64,000 bases of DNA from Closterium sp. NIES-65 (GCA_948144175.1 CANXME010002463.1:1077001-1141000); one strand, 5' to 3'. Positions 11,383 to 21,896 are shown, numbered from the stretch's first letter. Notes: generated by a model from the sequence alone, not told the origin. A program made the numbers and translations.

Positions 11383-12419
11383 TGGTATTCAGAGCAAGTA
11401 CCTTCCTGCTGCCTTCCTTAACGGGCCCACCAATGTGCTTCCGCTGCCTATCGTCATGCCGCGCGCCTCAGGCGCGCGGCGTAGTTTTCTCGCCGTGTGC
11501 TCGGGACGCACGGCGGTTTTCTGCCCGCCGTGCGCCCTGGGCATGCGGCGTCTTCCTGCCCCGCGTGCGGCCTGCTTTCACGCCACCTGCGCGCCTGCCT
11601 CACGTCCACGCGCGGGCCTGTTTTGGCCGCTCGTACCCTCCACTTCGCGACGCCCTGCGAGACGCCGCTTCTGCTCGTCGCGACGCACCTGTGGGACCCG
11701 GGCGTCGCCGCTTTTACTCGTCGCGACGCCCCTGCAGGATCCGAGCGGCATCACCTTGCTCGTCGCGGCACCTGTTGCACCCCCCCAGTTCCTCCCCCTC
11801 CCTACCCGAGATCTCACCAACCCCACCCGAGCCCGCTGCCGTGTCTTCCACTGTGGACAAGGGTGTGGCGGGGGGGGAGGGGGAGGGGGAGGCGCGAGGG
11901 TGGTTGACGCCCCTTTGTTCGCTGCTGCACGTGCAGCAGTGTGGGGGGGAGGCTTTGGGGAGGCGGGTGTGAGCAAGAAGCTGCCGCCCCTCCTCTCTCT
12001 CTCACTGCCGCACGTGCCACTGTGGGGGGGGGAGTGAGGGGGCGACGGAAATCAGCCGGTCATCTGCTGCTGACGCCCGCTGCTGCCGTGGCACCTCCAG
12101 CTGCCGCCCCTGCTACCACCTAACTTTTGTTGTCCTTGCTTTTTGCTACCTACTGCTGGGGCCTGCAGGTGCTGCCGTCGAGCCGCTACTGTCCTGCTGC
12201 ATGTTGCAGCCACAGAGCCTCCTCCTCAGGCGACCTACCGCCCCAACACCTCCTACTGTTTTTACCTTGGTAAAGGGGTTGGTACAGCTGGATCTGCCAT
12301 CACTGCACTGGTTGCCACTGCACTTGCCTGTTGCTATGATTTCCACTACGGCCTGTCTGGTGTACCCCATAATGGGGGCGTTGACTGCATATTCTTCCCT
12401 ACAGGCACTTATGGGGGCG

Positions 12420-12654
12420 TGTCTGAATACTACATAAATCTATATATTGTTTTGTAACTGCCTGTAGCGTAGACTACTGTAGTTATATAATGTTCTGTTG
12501 TGGTGGTACACCTTTCATCTTGCCTATTTGTACTGCTCGCTCTATAGTGAAACCACTCTCTTTTGTTTCAACTTTCTCGACTCTCCTAACTCGAACTCAA
12601 CCAAGGCTCCTAAGCCATGGCTTTCAAGCCGATCTCTTCCTAGGGATTTTGTCA
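12420..12654 (+). repeat. 3' LTR of non-autonomous element
   Basis: 235 bp, begins TGTCTGAATAC, preceded by a G-rich purine tract (about 12411-12419), ends GGGATTTTGTCA. Differences from the 5' copy include A/T at the fifth base and C/T changes near the start. Confidence 0.85.
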
Positions 12655-12666
12655 CAGTATTCCCGC

Positions 12667-13549
12667 CACTATGCCCATACCCTTGAGCTCCTCCTGCCAA
12701 CCAACGATTCTAGGTTACGCCGTTTGCCCCATATCCCATCCCTGCTCCAATTGACGGTTATTGATGAAGCGCATTGAGCTGTAGGTAGGGCATACCGTAG
12801 CAAGGTGAAACCAGTTCGTATCCACCGAGCTGGTGTACCTCCGCTCCTCATTGACCTCTGTGATCATGGGTTGAGTTGCAAAGCCCTCCACACCTGACAT
12901 TCGGGCCCACATCTTGAGAATGACCTGCATGTTATGGGTTGTGTCAATGTAGTTTCACGCAAGCTATGCGCCGAACCGGCAACCCGATATCCAAAGATAA
13001 GCTGTTAGGCGCACCTGGAATCACCAGATAAGTCCAGATCCACGGCCACCCATGCCTCATCCCCTGGAGCGAACTCCCTCTCGAACTCCTCTAGATCACA
13101 GAATGAGTTCCAGAACTGCAAGTCCGACGGTGCCTATTTCATGGTCTTAAATATTCGAATGATCTCGGTTATGGCGGTGTTCGGGAGAAAGTACTTGCGT
13201 ACGATGTAGGCAAGTTCTATCCGCACGTCAACCTCATCTGCCATTTCCTCAGGCGAGGCTACAGATGGCGCATCTGGCATGTCCTCTTCCCCCAATTCGG
13301 CTGCTTCAGATCTCACGGATGCGGCGCTACTAGGCGGTGATGGCGCATTCGAAGGGGGCGATGGAGATTCCCTGATGGTTTCAGCAGCGTCGACGGTCGT
13401 ATGCGCGTCAAAACCACGCCATGAACGTAACCCTTGGCCCGTCTATCCAGCTGCTCTGCTATGCATAGTTTAAATGATCTCTGATGCACGCACATACGCT
13501 GGTTGTTCCTGAAGGTGCAGCCGCACCATTCGCACTCCTCGCGAGGCAT
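12667..13549 (-). pseudogene. Plavaka-type transposase, N-terminal exons
   Basis: The ATG at 13549-13547 starts MPREECEWCGCTFRNNQRMC, followed by VHQRSFKLC, a C2HC zinc finger of the kind found at the N-terminus of Plavaka transposases. The next part, rich in Ser, Pro and Glu, continues in another frame (open to about 13137), so there is a frameshift near 13400-13440 or a missed splice. A probable exon reads LQFWNSFCDLEEFEREF and ends before a donor near 13018. Another (about 12929-12840) reads VILKMWARMSGVEGF. The last (12703-12667) reads EELKGMGIV and joins directly to LFND at 11147 once the inserted LTR element and one CACTA copy are removed. Family assignment is an inference from motif order. 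Confidence 0.55.
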
Positions 13550-14742
13550 AGTGGGGAGGCAGCATGCGGCATCGGGATGCCCTGCGGTGGCACAGAATAG
13601 CGGCCGATTCTAGAAAATTAATTACCAGATTTGCATATGTGGTTAGCGCAAGCACTGTGCTGAGATTACAAGAAGGACATATCTATGACGGAACTGTAGC
13701 GGTACCCGGATGACTCGTGCACGGCGCGAAATGGAGAGTGCGTAACCCTCGTAGGCTACTTCAGTACATTAGACATTTGTCACACATGTCGGGTAATATA
13801 TTGGCGGTTTGGGGATATGCCTAAGATTTAAATTTTTATAAGTTAAGGTTTGTTTGCTAATGCACGAAACCATGATGCATAAATAATGATTGTCTGTAAC
13901 TGCATCGATAACTTTGAAAGGGAACCACACCCTTTCACACCGACTCAGGGAAATATGCAGCTGTCTATATCACGGGCTCGTGCGCCGACGCTTCACATTA
14001 CGATCGGGCATTAGCATCTCTGACAGCCTCAGCCACTGTTTGATGGTTGAAAAATCATTGATTTTGCCGGAATCTGCATGGATGATCCAGCGAGAGTGTG
14101 CTTAGAGCCATAACACTCACAAAATGCGATTAGACATGTAAATGCGGAACACGTTCAAGGACTCACTGTCTATGGCCTTCGGCTCGTGCTGGTGTCCAAG
14201 TCTGGGTGGACGGACGCGCTCCCCTTGCCAGGCATCATCTGGGTGGAGTGGTGGAAACAGGCAATTGGACTTTACCATTCCCAGACCGTCCCAACGATCC
14301 ATAACACGGAATGCGATTGGTGCACACAGGCTCACTGGAATTGGAGTAGTACGGCCCATGGGTGCAGTACCATTTGCTGCAGTATTATTCAGAGTACCCC
14401 TGGGGAGGCCCTGAAAACGTCCTTGAATACCGTTGTCGCCTAAAACACAGAGGTTGTCTTGTGTTACACGAGACCCTCTGGCTGCTTCACCCACGGAAGC
14501 GGCTGATCACAATGTCGCAACGCGTGGCTTGACGAAGGAACTGCATGATAGACCGCTAAAGAGGATGCTATTCAACAACTCGCTAACCCCTTCTCTTAGG
14601 ACAGGGGTTCCCCTCAGGCAGGAAGGTGAAGTGGGCGGTGCAAGTCATGGATGGGGGGCGCACGACGAATGCGCAGGCGACCCGTAGGTGAGCGCTCATG
14701 GCGGACCTGCAGTGAGCGCCCTCGTGCGGACGGGCGGGAAGC
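13550..14742. other. No convincing gene
   Basis: AT-richer interval upstream of the transposase start. It would contain the transposase promoter, but no clear signal stands out. A minus-strand open frame of 125 codons (14494-14117) and a plus-strand one (14433-14687) exist. The latter contains a KWAVQVMDGG-like reading in another frame before a possible donor near 14687, and may belong to the plus-strand gene that follows. Neither has a family signature. Confidence 0.4.
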
Positions 14743-16041
14743 ATGACAGGGGGCGACGATACGGCGGTGTACATCGTGGTGGACTACGACCCTGACGCAC
14801 GGGTAGCCGGTCTTCCTCGAGGGATGCCATCGGATGAGCATATCCATGTAAGTAGTTTCGAGTGACGGACCGCCCATTCCTCGCGTGGTGTATTCCGAAT
14901 CCGAATTGGGAGTTGTATAATGTATTATGCCTCTTGCATGCCCCCCATTGATGCCTAAACCCAGGAGTATGCAAAGCACGCGTGGGAGCTGATGGTGCGC
15001 CACACCCGGGCAAAGGCGGTCACATACTTCCCAAAGAACGGCGTATGGAACGAGGCCCTACGCCTATCCCTGCGGCGGCACTACGACGTGGTGGCTATCG
15101 ACATCAGGGTGGCTATGGGGAAGACGAAATACAGTGGAAAGGTCGGCAAGGTGTTCTCACAGTTCCAGAATGAATCATCGAATGAAGCGCGACATGTAAT
15201 CCTCGCCGCGCTTGAGATCGACGCCGGTGGCCCGTACAAGCAGGAGATCCACCCCGACAAGAAGGTCTCACTCTGGCGGTCATATGGTCCGAGTGAGTAG
15301 TCGGGAGCAGGGGGGAGGGTGGAGGGGATTTAATTATAGGAGGGGGTGGGGATGAGGACAAGGTTTGAGACCCATGCTGCTTGGCAGAAGCAGTGCTGCA
15401 CATGGTACAAATGGGGCCGACCCGGCGGGTTCGTGACGTCATTAGGTGGGCTCTATTCCGTGCGCATGACTGGCTATATGTTCTTTCACTACCATAACCC
15501 TCCTGTGGGCCCGTTGCTTGTGTATGGGCAGGAAAGCACGCTGGATTTGTGATTTCCATCTGGAGTCACACTGAAAGGGACCGGAGGCCCTTTACGAATG
15601 CGATATTTATGAATGCGTGTCTCGCGGCATACCCAGAGTGGGAGCGCGGGACTTGTCTTATGCTCTTGCGGTATCACATCGTATGGGTCATGATATCGGT
15701 ACGTATGTCACGACACCATTGGTTGACGCTTTATGTTTGGACCATCGTCTTGCAAGGCCTAAGACCCGCCACTGTTTATGATGTCTGATTAGGTGGATTT
15801 TGGGCTACAAAACCTGCGGGACTCTACCATGCACTTGAGCGGGAGCCCACTGGAGACGGAGATTTGCATGAAGACTGCCATGGACCGAGTGTGGCAGGTG
15901 ATTCGGATGTGGCTGGATATGGCACGGGGACAGTGGTACGACCCCAAGATGAGGGCGTACCGGTGGGGGAAAGAAGGGTTGTACATTAATGAGAGTGATT
16001 TGAGCGAGTTTAGGCCCGAAACTATTCAAACAGCCCTGTGA
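14743..16041 (+). CDS. Uncharacterised multi-exon protein
   Basis: Not recognised. A chain of coding-like exons reads plus: 14743-14847 (MTGGDDTAVYIVVDYDPDAR, ending before GTAAGT); 14965-15292 (EYAKHAWELMVRHTRAK to WRSYGP, before GTGAGTAG); one or two short exons between about 15378 and 15699 (ISIWSHTERDRRPF to VWVMIS before GTACGT); and a last exon 15793-16041 ending FRPETIQTAL. Acceptors ending AG are present before each. The phase across the middle exons is uncertain, so the central protein sequence should not be trusted. It is divergent from the Plavaka-type transposase and could be the second gene of that transposon or a host gene; nothing in the residues decides. Confidence 0.4.
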
Positions 16042-16821
16042 CTGAGGAGGCGGATCCGTGCCCCTGGCTGATTAGACCGAGATGAGATTTTTATGGCCAA
16101 TATATGTGATTGCGTAACTAATAAGCCGGGCCTTTCAGGCTGTGATCCGGTTAGTGTACTAGTTGAATGTGTGTGTCTATGACATGTATGATGCTGGTTG
16201 GCCAAGTGTAGTTGTGTAGTGTTTTCGACATTTTATTCGTAGTAGTGGCATTATTTAACCGAACTGCATGTCTGGCACCCGAAATCTCAAGTCGCATATT
16301 GTCAAGCGCGCTCGGATATGATTGGCTGTTGCATTGTCCCAAATGTGTCCTGGCGTAGTCTCGAAACTGTCTTGGAATTGTCCATATCGGTCCCGCAAGA
16401 GCCTTTTGGGCAGACTCGGAGGAGTCTTGCGGGACCAAATTGGGACTCTTTAAAACATCACCCCAGAATTCATGAAAGACCCTTTCGGGGGGGCCACCCA
16501 AAAGTGTCCCGAATGTCACTTGCGGGATGTTTTCGGGAAGCATTTGGGACATGGGATTTTGGCGATGCAAGCATCCTAGCACCCGGCCCAGCTATGCGCC
16601 ATATACGACCCTACTCGACAATACTAGATTGTCGCGTCTTTGTACTTCTTGTAACTCGCTCCCTTTCTATCAGCTTTGGGCTGGAAAAACCGCGACGGAC
16701 GGATGGCTTGAGATGGAGATAATAGGTTCCAACATCAGAAACATAATCTGACGTCATTATCAGGCTCCAAGAACAAAACTTGTCACGATCCTGACGCCGT
16801 CAGCAACGAACAGCGGCGGCA
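16042..16821. other. Non-coding, nothing recognised
   Basis: Mixed-composition sequence. 16340-16540 contains several short near-inverted segments around GTCCCGCAAGAG and TCTTGCGGGAC (16393 and 16421), able to form a small hairpin. No gene or element end was identified. Confidence 0.4.
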
Positions 16822-17580
16822 ATGACGCAGGGTAGTGGTAATGGTAGTGGTAGTGGTAGTGATAGCGGTAATGATACGGGTGATGTAGGTGGTATGGGAC
16901 GAGGGGGGGGAGGTAGAGGAGGAGGAGGACAAGCTCGTAAGCCATGCCAGACATTGCTCCTAGTCATTGATAGGGACGGTTGCAATGGCGACAGCAGCAG
17001 CAGCAGCAGCAGCAGCGGAATTAGCAGCAGCAGCAGCGGAATTAGCAGCAGAAGCACCGGCGGCACCGACGGCAGCAGCACTTTACGGCCGTTGGTTGTG
17101 GATTCTCCCCCCCCATGGCATCGGTTCCTCTCCCTCTGCTCCTCGCTTCCCTCCTCCCGTCCCTCCTCTCTTTCCTCCTCTACATGTGGCATACCTTTCC
17201 CCCTCCGCACGACCCGTCCCTCCTCTCCTCCCCTTTTCGCTCCTCATTTCATCAAGCCCTGTAATTGGCCCGCCTCACCTCTGGAAGCTTACATGGCACT
17301 GTCCAAGCTGGAAGCCGCTGATTGGTGGCGTCGGGTGGAGGTAGTTTTCCTGGCAGAAGGTGGGGGGGAGGAGGCAAAAGGGGAGGGGAAGGCGGAAGGG
17401 GGAAGAGCGGAATTAGGGATGGCGGAATGGGGGAGAGCGGAAGGGGAGGGGATGGCGGAGAGGGATCAGTCAACGGAAAGAGGGGAGGGAGGTGCCAGGT
17501 CTAGAGGAGAAAGTCCCAGCGAAGGACATCCAGATAAAGAAAGTGCAGAAAAACAACACCGGCAGCAGGAGCAGCAGTAG
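16822..17580 (+). CDS. Low-complexity ORF, doubtful
   Basis: Open frame of 252 codons from ATG 16822. It begins with Gly/Ser repeats from GTAGTG units, then a Gly/Arg patch (GGMGRGGGGRGGGGQ), poly-Ser from AGC repeats, a Ser/Pro-rich middle, and a stretch with more normal composition (YMALSKLEAADWWRRVEVVF, about 17293-17352) before a Glu/Gly-rich tail. Only that stretch looks coding, and it may be an exon of a spliced gene. No family is recognised. Simple repeats explain most of the length. Confidence 0.25.
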   Translation: MTQGSGNGSGSGSDSGNDTGDVGGMGRGGGGRGGGGQARKPCQTLLLVIDRDGCNGDSSSSSSSSGISSSSSGISSRSTGGTDGSSTLRPLVVDSPPPWHRFLSLCSSLPSSRPSSLSSSTCGIPFPLRTTRPSSPPLFAPHFIKPCNWPASPLEAYMALSKLEAADWWRRVEVVFLAEGGGEEAKGEGKAEGGRAELGMAEWGRAEGEGMAERDQSTERGEGGARSRGESPSEGHPDKESAEKQHRQQEQQ

Positions 17581-17720
17581 GAGCCACAGCAAGATCTGCA
17601 GCAGGAGCACTGGAAGCACATGGATGGACATGAGGGGAAGAGGCAGCAAGCGGGGTCATATACAGAGCCCAATCGGAAGGCCCGGCAGCAGCAACAACAC
17701 CCCTTAAGTCTTCTGGCCAT

Positions 17721-18187
17721 CATGTGCTACAAACGGGGGGAGGATCCAGACAAGGTACGCTATGTGTTCCAGGTCAACTCAAAACAGCACGAGCCCTTGA
17801 GAGTGATTACCATATGTGCTACAAACGGGGGGGAGGATCAAGACAAGGTGAGCCTCAGGTTCCATCATCCATGTTGTTGTGCATTCCTGTCCACTGGGCT
17901 CACACATATCTTCATAGAAGTAGTTTTTGAGACGTCCCAAAACTTTAGTTTTATCACGTGGTTCCATCATCGATGTTGTCGAACATTCCTCTCCACTGGG
18001 CTCACACATATCTTGATAAAAGTAGTTTTTTGAGACGTCCAAAAACACTATATCACGTAGTTCCATCATCCATGTTGTCGTGCATTTTTTAGGCGCCTCA
18101 AAAGTTCATCACGTGGTTCCATCATCTATGATGTCGTGCATTCTTGTCCACTGGGCTCATTCACACAACTCTTGCACCTGTCTCGAC
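17721..18187. repeat. Degenerate ~100-bp tandem repeats
   Basis: TGTGCTACAAACGGGGGGAG occurs at about 17722 and again near 17813. A second unit starting TTCCATCATCCATGTTGT recurs near 17861, 17964, 18061 and 18117 with spacings of 103, 97 and 56 bp. Each copy carries CCACTGGGCTCA or a remnant and a GTTTTTTGAGACGTCC-like segment. The array leads straight into the TTC microsatellite. No protein signature. Confidence 0.7.
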
Positions 18188-18682
18188 TCTTCTTCTTCTT
18201 CTTCTTCTTCTTCTTCTTCTTCTTCTTCTTCTTCTTCTTCTTCTTCTTCTTCTTCTTCTTCTTCTTCTTCTTCTTCTTCTTCTTCTTCTTCTTCTTCTTC
18301 TTCTTCTTCTTCTTCTTCTTCTTCTTCTTCTTCTTCTTCTTCTTCTTCTTCCTCTTCCTCTTCTTCTTCTTCTTCTTCTTCTTCTTCTTCTTCTTCTTCT
18401 TCTTCTTCTTCTTCTTCTTCTTCTTCTTCTTCTTCTTCTTCTTCTTCTTCTTCTTCTTCTTCTTCTTCTTCTTCTTCTTCTTCTTCTTCTTCTTCTTCTT
18501 CTTCTTCTTCTTCTTCTTCTTCTTCTTCCTCTTCCTCTTCTTCTTCTTCTTCTTCTTCTTCTTCTTCTTCTTCTTCTTCTTCTTCTTCTTCTTCTTCTTC
18601 TTCTTCTTCTTCTTCTTCTTCTTCCTCTTCCTCTTCTTCTTCTTCTTCTTCTTCTTCTTCTTCTTCTTCTTCTTCTTCTTCT

Positions 18683-18721
<39 letters not shown>

Positions 18722-18916
18722 TCTTCTTCCATTTCTTCTTCTTCTTCTTCTTCTTCTTCTTCTTCTTCTTCTTCTTCTTCTTCTTCTTCTTCTTCTTCTT
18801 CTTCTTCTTCTTCTTCTTCTTCTTCTTCTTCTTCTTCTTCTTCTTCTTCTTCTTCTTCTTCTTCTTCTTCTTCTTCTTCTTCTTCTTCTTCTTCTTCTTC
18901 TTCTTCTTCTTCTTCT
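18188..18916. repeat. (TTC)n microsatellite, 729 bp
   Basis: A single run of TTC/CTT trinucleotides with four clusters of TCC interruptions (near 18350, 18527, 18624 and 18705-18725) and one CAT interruption (18731). One strand is entirely pyrimidine except at that point. All six frames stay open, giving poly-Ser, poly-Phe, poly-Leu, poly-Lys, poly-Glu and related ORFs that are not genes. Confidence 0.99.
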
Positions 18917-19520
18917 CGGCAGGCTGATGTGGTCGTTCCTGTGAGCGCATCAAGAGAGCTAACGCCTGCATGGTACGTGCATCAGGAGAGTCATGGTGTC
19001 TGGTTTGTGCCTTGAAACGCGGTCATTATGATTGCCCCACCCACCACACCTGTCGTTCCAGAATTATCATACCTTGTGGCACTTCACTCCCAAGTTCCTA
19101 CGCAGAACAGAACATCATTCCTCCTAATTCTGTTTCCATTCCCTCCCACCCTCTAATCATCTCCACTACCATGCAACAACCCTTGCTACGTTATTCCAGG
19201 CTCTCCCGGGTCGTCAGGCTGACTGGCACCCCACTCGCCAAGGACAGGAGCGCCATCCTGCCTGAGAGCCCACCACCACCACTTGAGGGCCCATGTTTAC
19301 CACCTGAGGGCAAACAGCTTCCGCATCGGGCAGTGAGGCTTGCTGTTGTGGACCAATTTGGCCTCATGGTGATTCTCCGCATGTTCGACCACGTCAATAT
19401 CAGCTCATAATGCTTGTTGTAGCATGATACAGATAATCATATGAATACCCATTACATTACTGTAGCTAGTGATAATGTGTTGATAACTTCATTAGTAGTG
19501 TCTACACAGAGCACATATAC
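18917..19520 (+). other. Possible 3' exon, plus strand
   Basis: The plus frame open to TAA at 19408-19410 has a coding-like end (LLRYSRLSRVVRLTG, AVRLAVVDQFGLMVILRMFD). It could be the last exon of a gene whose other exons lie left of the microsatellite. I do not recognise a family. 19411-19520 is AT-rich intergenic sequence between this end and the converging minus-strand exon. Confidence 0.25.
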
Positions 19521-20050
19521 CTAAGTTTTCTTATCACTTTCGGGATTTTCATCTGAGTCCCATAGGTCATCCTCCTCCTCATATTGAACACCAACATGCT
19601 CCACTTCCCTCCCCGCACAAGCATACTCATCATCCTCTATAAACTCTCCTCTCACTCCCTTCCTCTCAACCGTGCTCCCCCCCTTCCCTTCCCATCCCTT
19701 CAGCTGCTCCCTTATCCATTTCAGCACCCCTTGAAACCCCAAGCTGGAACCCTGGCCCACGGACAGCTGGGAGTACACAATCCCAAAACACCCCAGCCTT
19801 TTCTGGGCAAACTGAAGCGGCACTTTCGGGGTCCGGGCAGGGTAAAGATGCGCCAGAGAGAACTCTGGTGTGAGCAGCACGGAATGCCGTAGCAGTTCTG
19901 GCGTGTAGTGCCTTTCTAGTTCCTCTCTTCGCCTCTCTTGCAGCTTTCTGTCGCTGGCTTTGTTCAGACCCATGGCTTTGGTGGTGTTGGCGGGAGGAGC
20001 AGGGATCCAAGGCAGAAATTCCATATCGGATTGCATCCATGTCGGAACCT
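19521..20050 (-). CDS. Uncharacterised protein, last exon
   Basis: Minus-strand open frame ending in TAA at 19523-19521. An acceptor (CCTGCTAG) just right of 20050 makes it likely the terminal exon of a spliced gene; the ATG at 20036 may be internal. The first two thirds look like a conserved domain: FLPWIPAPPANTTKAMGLNK, ERRREELERHYTPELLRHSV, then RTPKVPLQFAQKRLGCFGIV. The end is acidic (EEEDDLWDSDENPESD). I cannot name the family. Upstream exons would lie beyond 20050, where only repeats and low-complexity DNA are visible, so the gene may be incomplete. Confidence 0.45.
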
Positions 20051-20820
20051 AGCAGGACAAGCAGAGAAAAAGAGAAAAGGAGAACAAGGAAATCAACAAC
20101 AGTGATTGTGTGTTCCTGGGAGCACGGGATTGGTACATGCAAGGCGCTGACCTGATCAGTGCAAGGGTCATTGTGCTCTTGTGATCGCACCACTTCACAG
20201 GAAATGGCTGCCTTGGGTGGTGTGAAATGTGCCTGCAATGGTATGTGAGCTGTATTAAAACACTGACCTGATCAGTGCACGGGTCTTTGTCCTCTTGTGC
20301 TCGCAGCACCTCACAGGGCAGATGTGCACGGGTGCACTCCTTGTGCAGGGCGGCAGTCAGGTTTACGGGGTGCAAGGGGGGCGGCATGTGTTGTCTCCAA
20401 GCAGCGTCTGAACCCGCGATGAGGATGACAAGAGAGGAGCGAACGGGTGGCTGGAGACTGAGGGAGGGGAGTGAAGAGGGGGGTGGGAAGGAGAGGGAGG
20501 GGATTGAAGGAGGGGGTGGGAAGGAGAGGGAGGGAGTGAAGGAAAGGGTGGGAAGGAGAGTGTGGGGGATGGAGGAGAGGGGTGGGAAGGAGAGGGAGCA
20601 AGGTGAAGGAATGGGGTAAGTCTAATAGCAGGTTCACACGAGAAAGGCCAAAGAAGTGCAGCTGGGGGGATGGGGATAGACAACTGCAACAACGGATGGG
20701 GAGGAGTAAAGGGAGGGTGGAGGCAGAAGGGGGATGGACGGATGATGCACAACATGGGTGTCACAGCCTGATCTTCAAAAGCACATCAAAATTTTACTCC
20801 CTGCCAGAAGTTGATGAATG
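20051..20820. repeat. Short duplication and purine-rich DNA
   Basis: A segment beginning CTGACCTGATCAGTGCA is present twice, at about 20149-20240 and 20264-20360, and diverged. From 20440 to 20640 the plus strand is a run of GGGAAGGAGAGGGAGGGG-type purine repeats. No gene was identified; the long minus-strand Pro/Leu/Ser frames here follow from the purine tract. Confidence 0.65.
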
Positions 20821-21720
20821 ACAGATGCACGTATCTGCATGTACGGCTGTATCAAGGTCGCTATTGAGTCGCACGTACGGCATGTATGTATGGCTGTATC
20901 ACTTTTAAGAGCTCTCAGAAACTATAGGTGGCGGATTCACATATCCACGTGTATGTATGGTTGTATCACTGTTGAGAGGTCTCCAAAGACATGGGTGCCA
21001 GATGCACACACCGGCATGTATGGCGCAGGGCAGAGCGGATGATGGCAGCACGGCCATCACAGCTGAATCTTTTAAGGCTCCTCAGAATTCATATTTCTAC
21101 CCGCAATCGATGGTTAATGGCACAGATGCACACACCGGCATGTATGGCGCAGGGTAGAGCGGATGATGGGAGCACAACTATCACAGCTGAATCTTTTAAG
21201 GCTCCTCAGAATTCATATTTCTACCCGCAATCGATGGTTAATGGCAGAGATGCACACACCGGCATGTATGGCGTAGGGTAGAGCGGATGATGGCAGCACT
21301 ACTGTCACAGCTGAATCTTTTAAGGCTCCTCAGGATTTATATGTTTACCCGCAATTGATGATTAATGGCAGAGATGCACACACCGGCATGTATGGCGCAG
21401 GGTAGAGCGGATGATGGCAGCACTGCTGTCACAGCTGAATCTTTTAAGGCTCCTCAGGATTCATATTTCTACCCGCAATCGATGGTTAATGGCAGAGATG
21501 CACACACCGGCATGTATGGCGCAGGGCAGAGCGGATTATGGGAGCACAGCTGTCACAGCTGAATCTTTTAAGGCTCCGCAGGATTCATATTTCTACCCGC
21601 AATCGATGGCTAATGGTAGAGATGCACACACCGGCATGTATGGCGCAGGGCAGAGTGGATGATGGCAGCACGGCTGTCACTGTTAAATCTTTTAAGGCTC
21701 CTCAGGATTCATATTCATGT
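20821..21720. repeat. Tandem satellite, 124-bp period
   Basis: The unit starting GATGCACACACCGGCATGTA is found at 21001, 21125, 21249, 21373, 21497 and 21621, an exact 124-bp spacing. Each unit also contains GCTGAATCTTTTAAGGCTCC. Shorter related units (TGTATGGCTGTATCACT) occupy about 20830-21000, suggesting that the 124-bp unit grew from a smaller one. The ORFs across it (MHTPACMAQGRADDGS repeats) are by-products. Confidence 0.95.
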
Positions 21721-21802
21721 TAGAAGTGAACCATTCACTTGATTAGGAATCATGAGGGTTTACATAGTTGAAGCTAGGGGAGGGGGGTTGGTTGGGTACC
21801 TA

Positions 21803-21896
21803 GCCAACATTATTGACCCCCCACCAATAAGTTGGGTTGGAGAATTGTTGGGGGGTCCTAATAATGTTGGCCAAAAATGGGCCAACATTATTGGGG
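21803..21896. repeat. Inverted repeat hairpin
   Basis: Left arm 21803-21827 (GCCAACATTATTGACCCCCC...) and right arm 21846-21871 (...GGGGGGTCCTAATAATGTTGGC) are near-perfect inverted copies with an 18-base loop. A third copy of the arm (GGCCAACATTATTGGG) sits at about 21881. It abuts the truncated copia RT fragment. It may be the remnant of a small foldback element. Confidence 0.7.

Larger units (their letters stand above)
11148..12666 (+). mobile_element. Non-autonomous LTR retrotransposon inside an exon
   Basis: The 5' LTR (11148-11382) and 3' LTR (12420-12654) are both 235 bp, with about four differences, and begin TGTC and end GTCA. The 5' LTR is followed by TGGTATTCAGAGCAAG, a copia-type primer-binding site. 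The 3' LTR is preceded by the purine tract ATGGGGGCG. The ~1.04-kb interior has no Gag, protease, integrase or RT. It contains GC-rich sequence with no recognisable product, so movement would need enzymes from another element. CACTA occurs at 11143-11147 and 12667-12671 as the target duplication. Twelve extra bases (12655-12666) separate the 3' LTR from the right copy. Confidence 0.85.

Noticed and set aside
17721..18180. CRISPR-like repeat-spacer pattern
   Set aside because: Units are degenerate ~100-bp tandem repeats with uneven spacing in eukaryotic DNA, without unique spacers or cas genes.
18080..19015. Long open frames encoding poly-Ser, poly-Leu, poly-Phe, poly-Lys and poly-Glu
   Set aside because: All arise from the TTC microsatellite, which is open in every frame on both strands.
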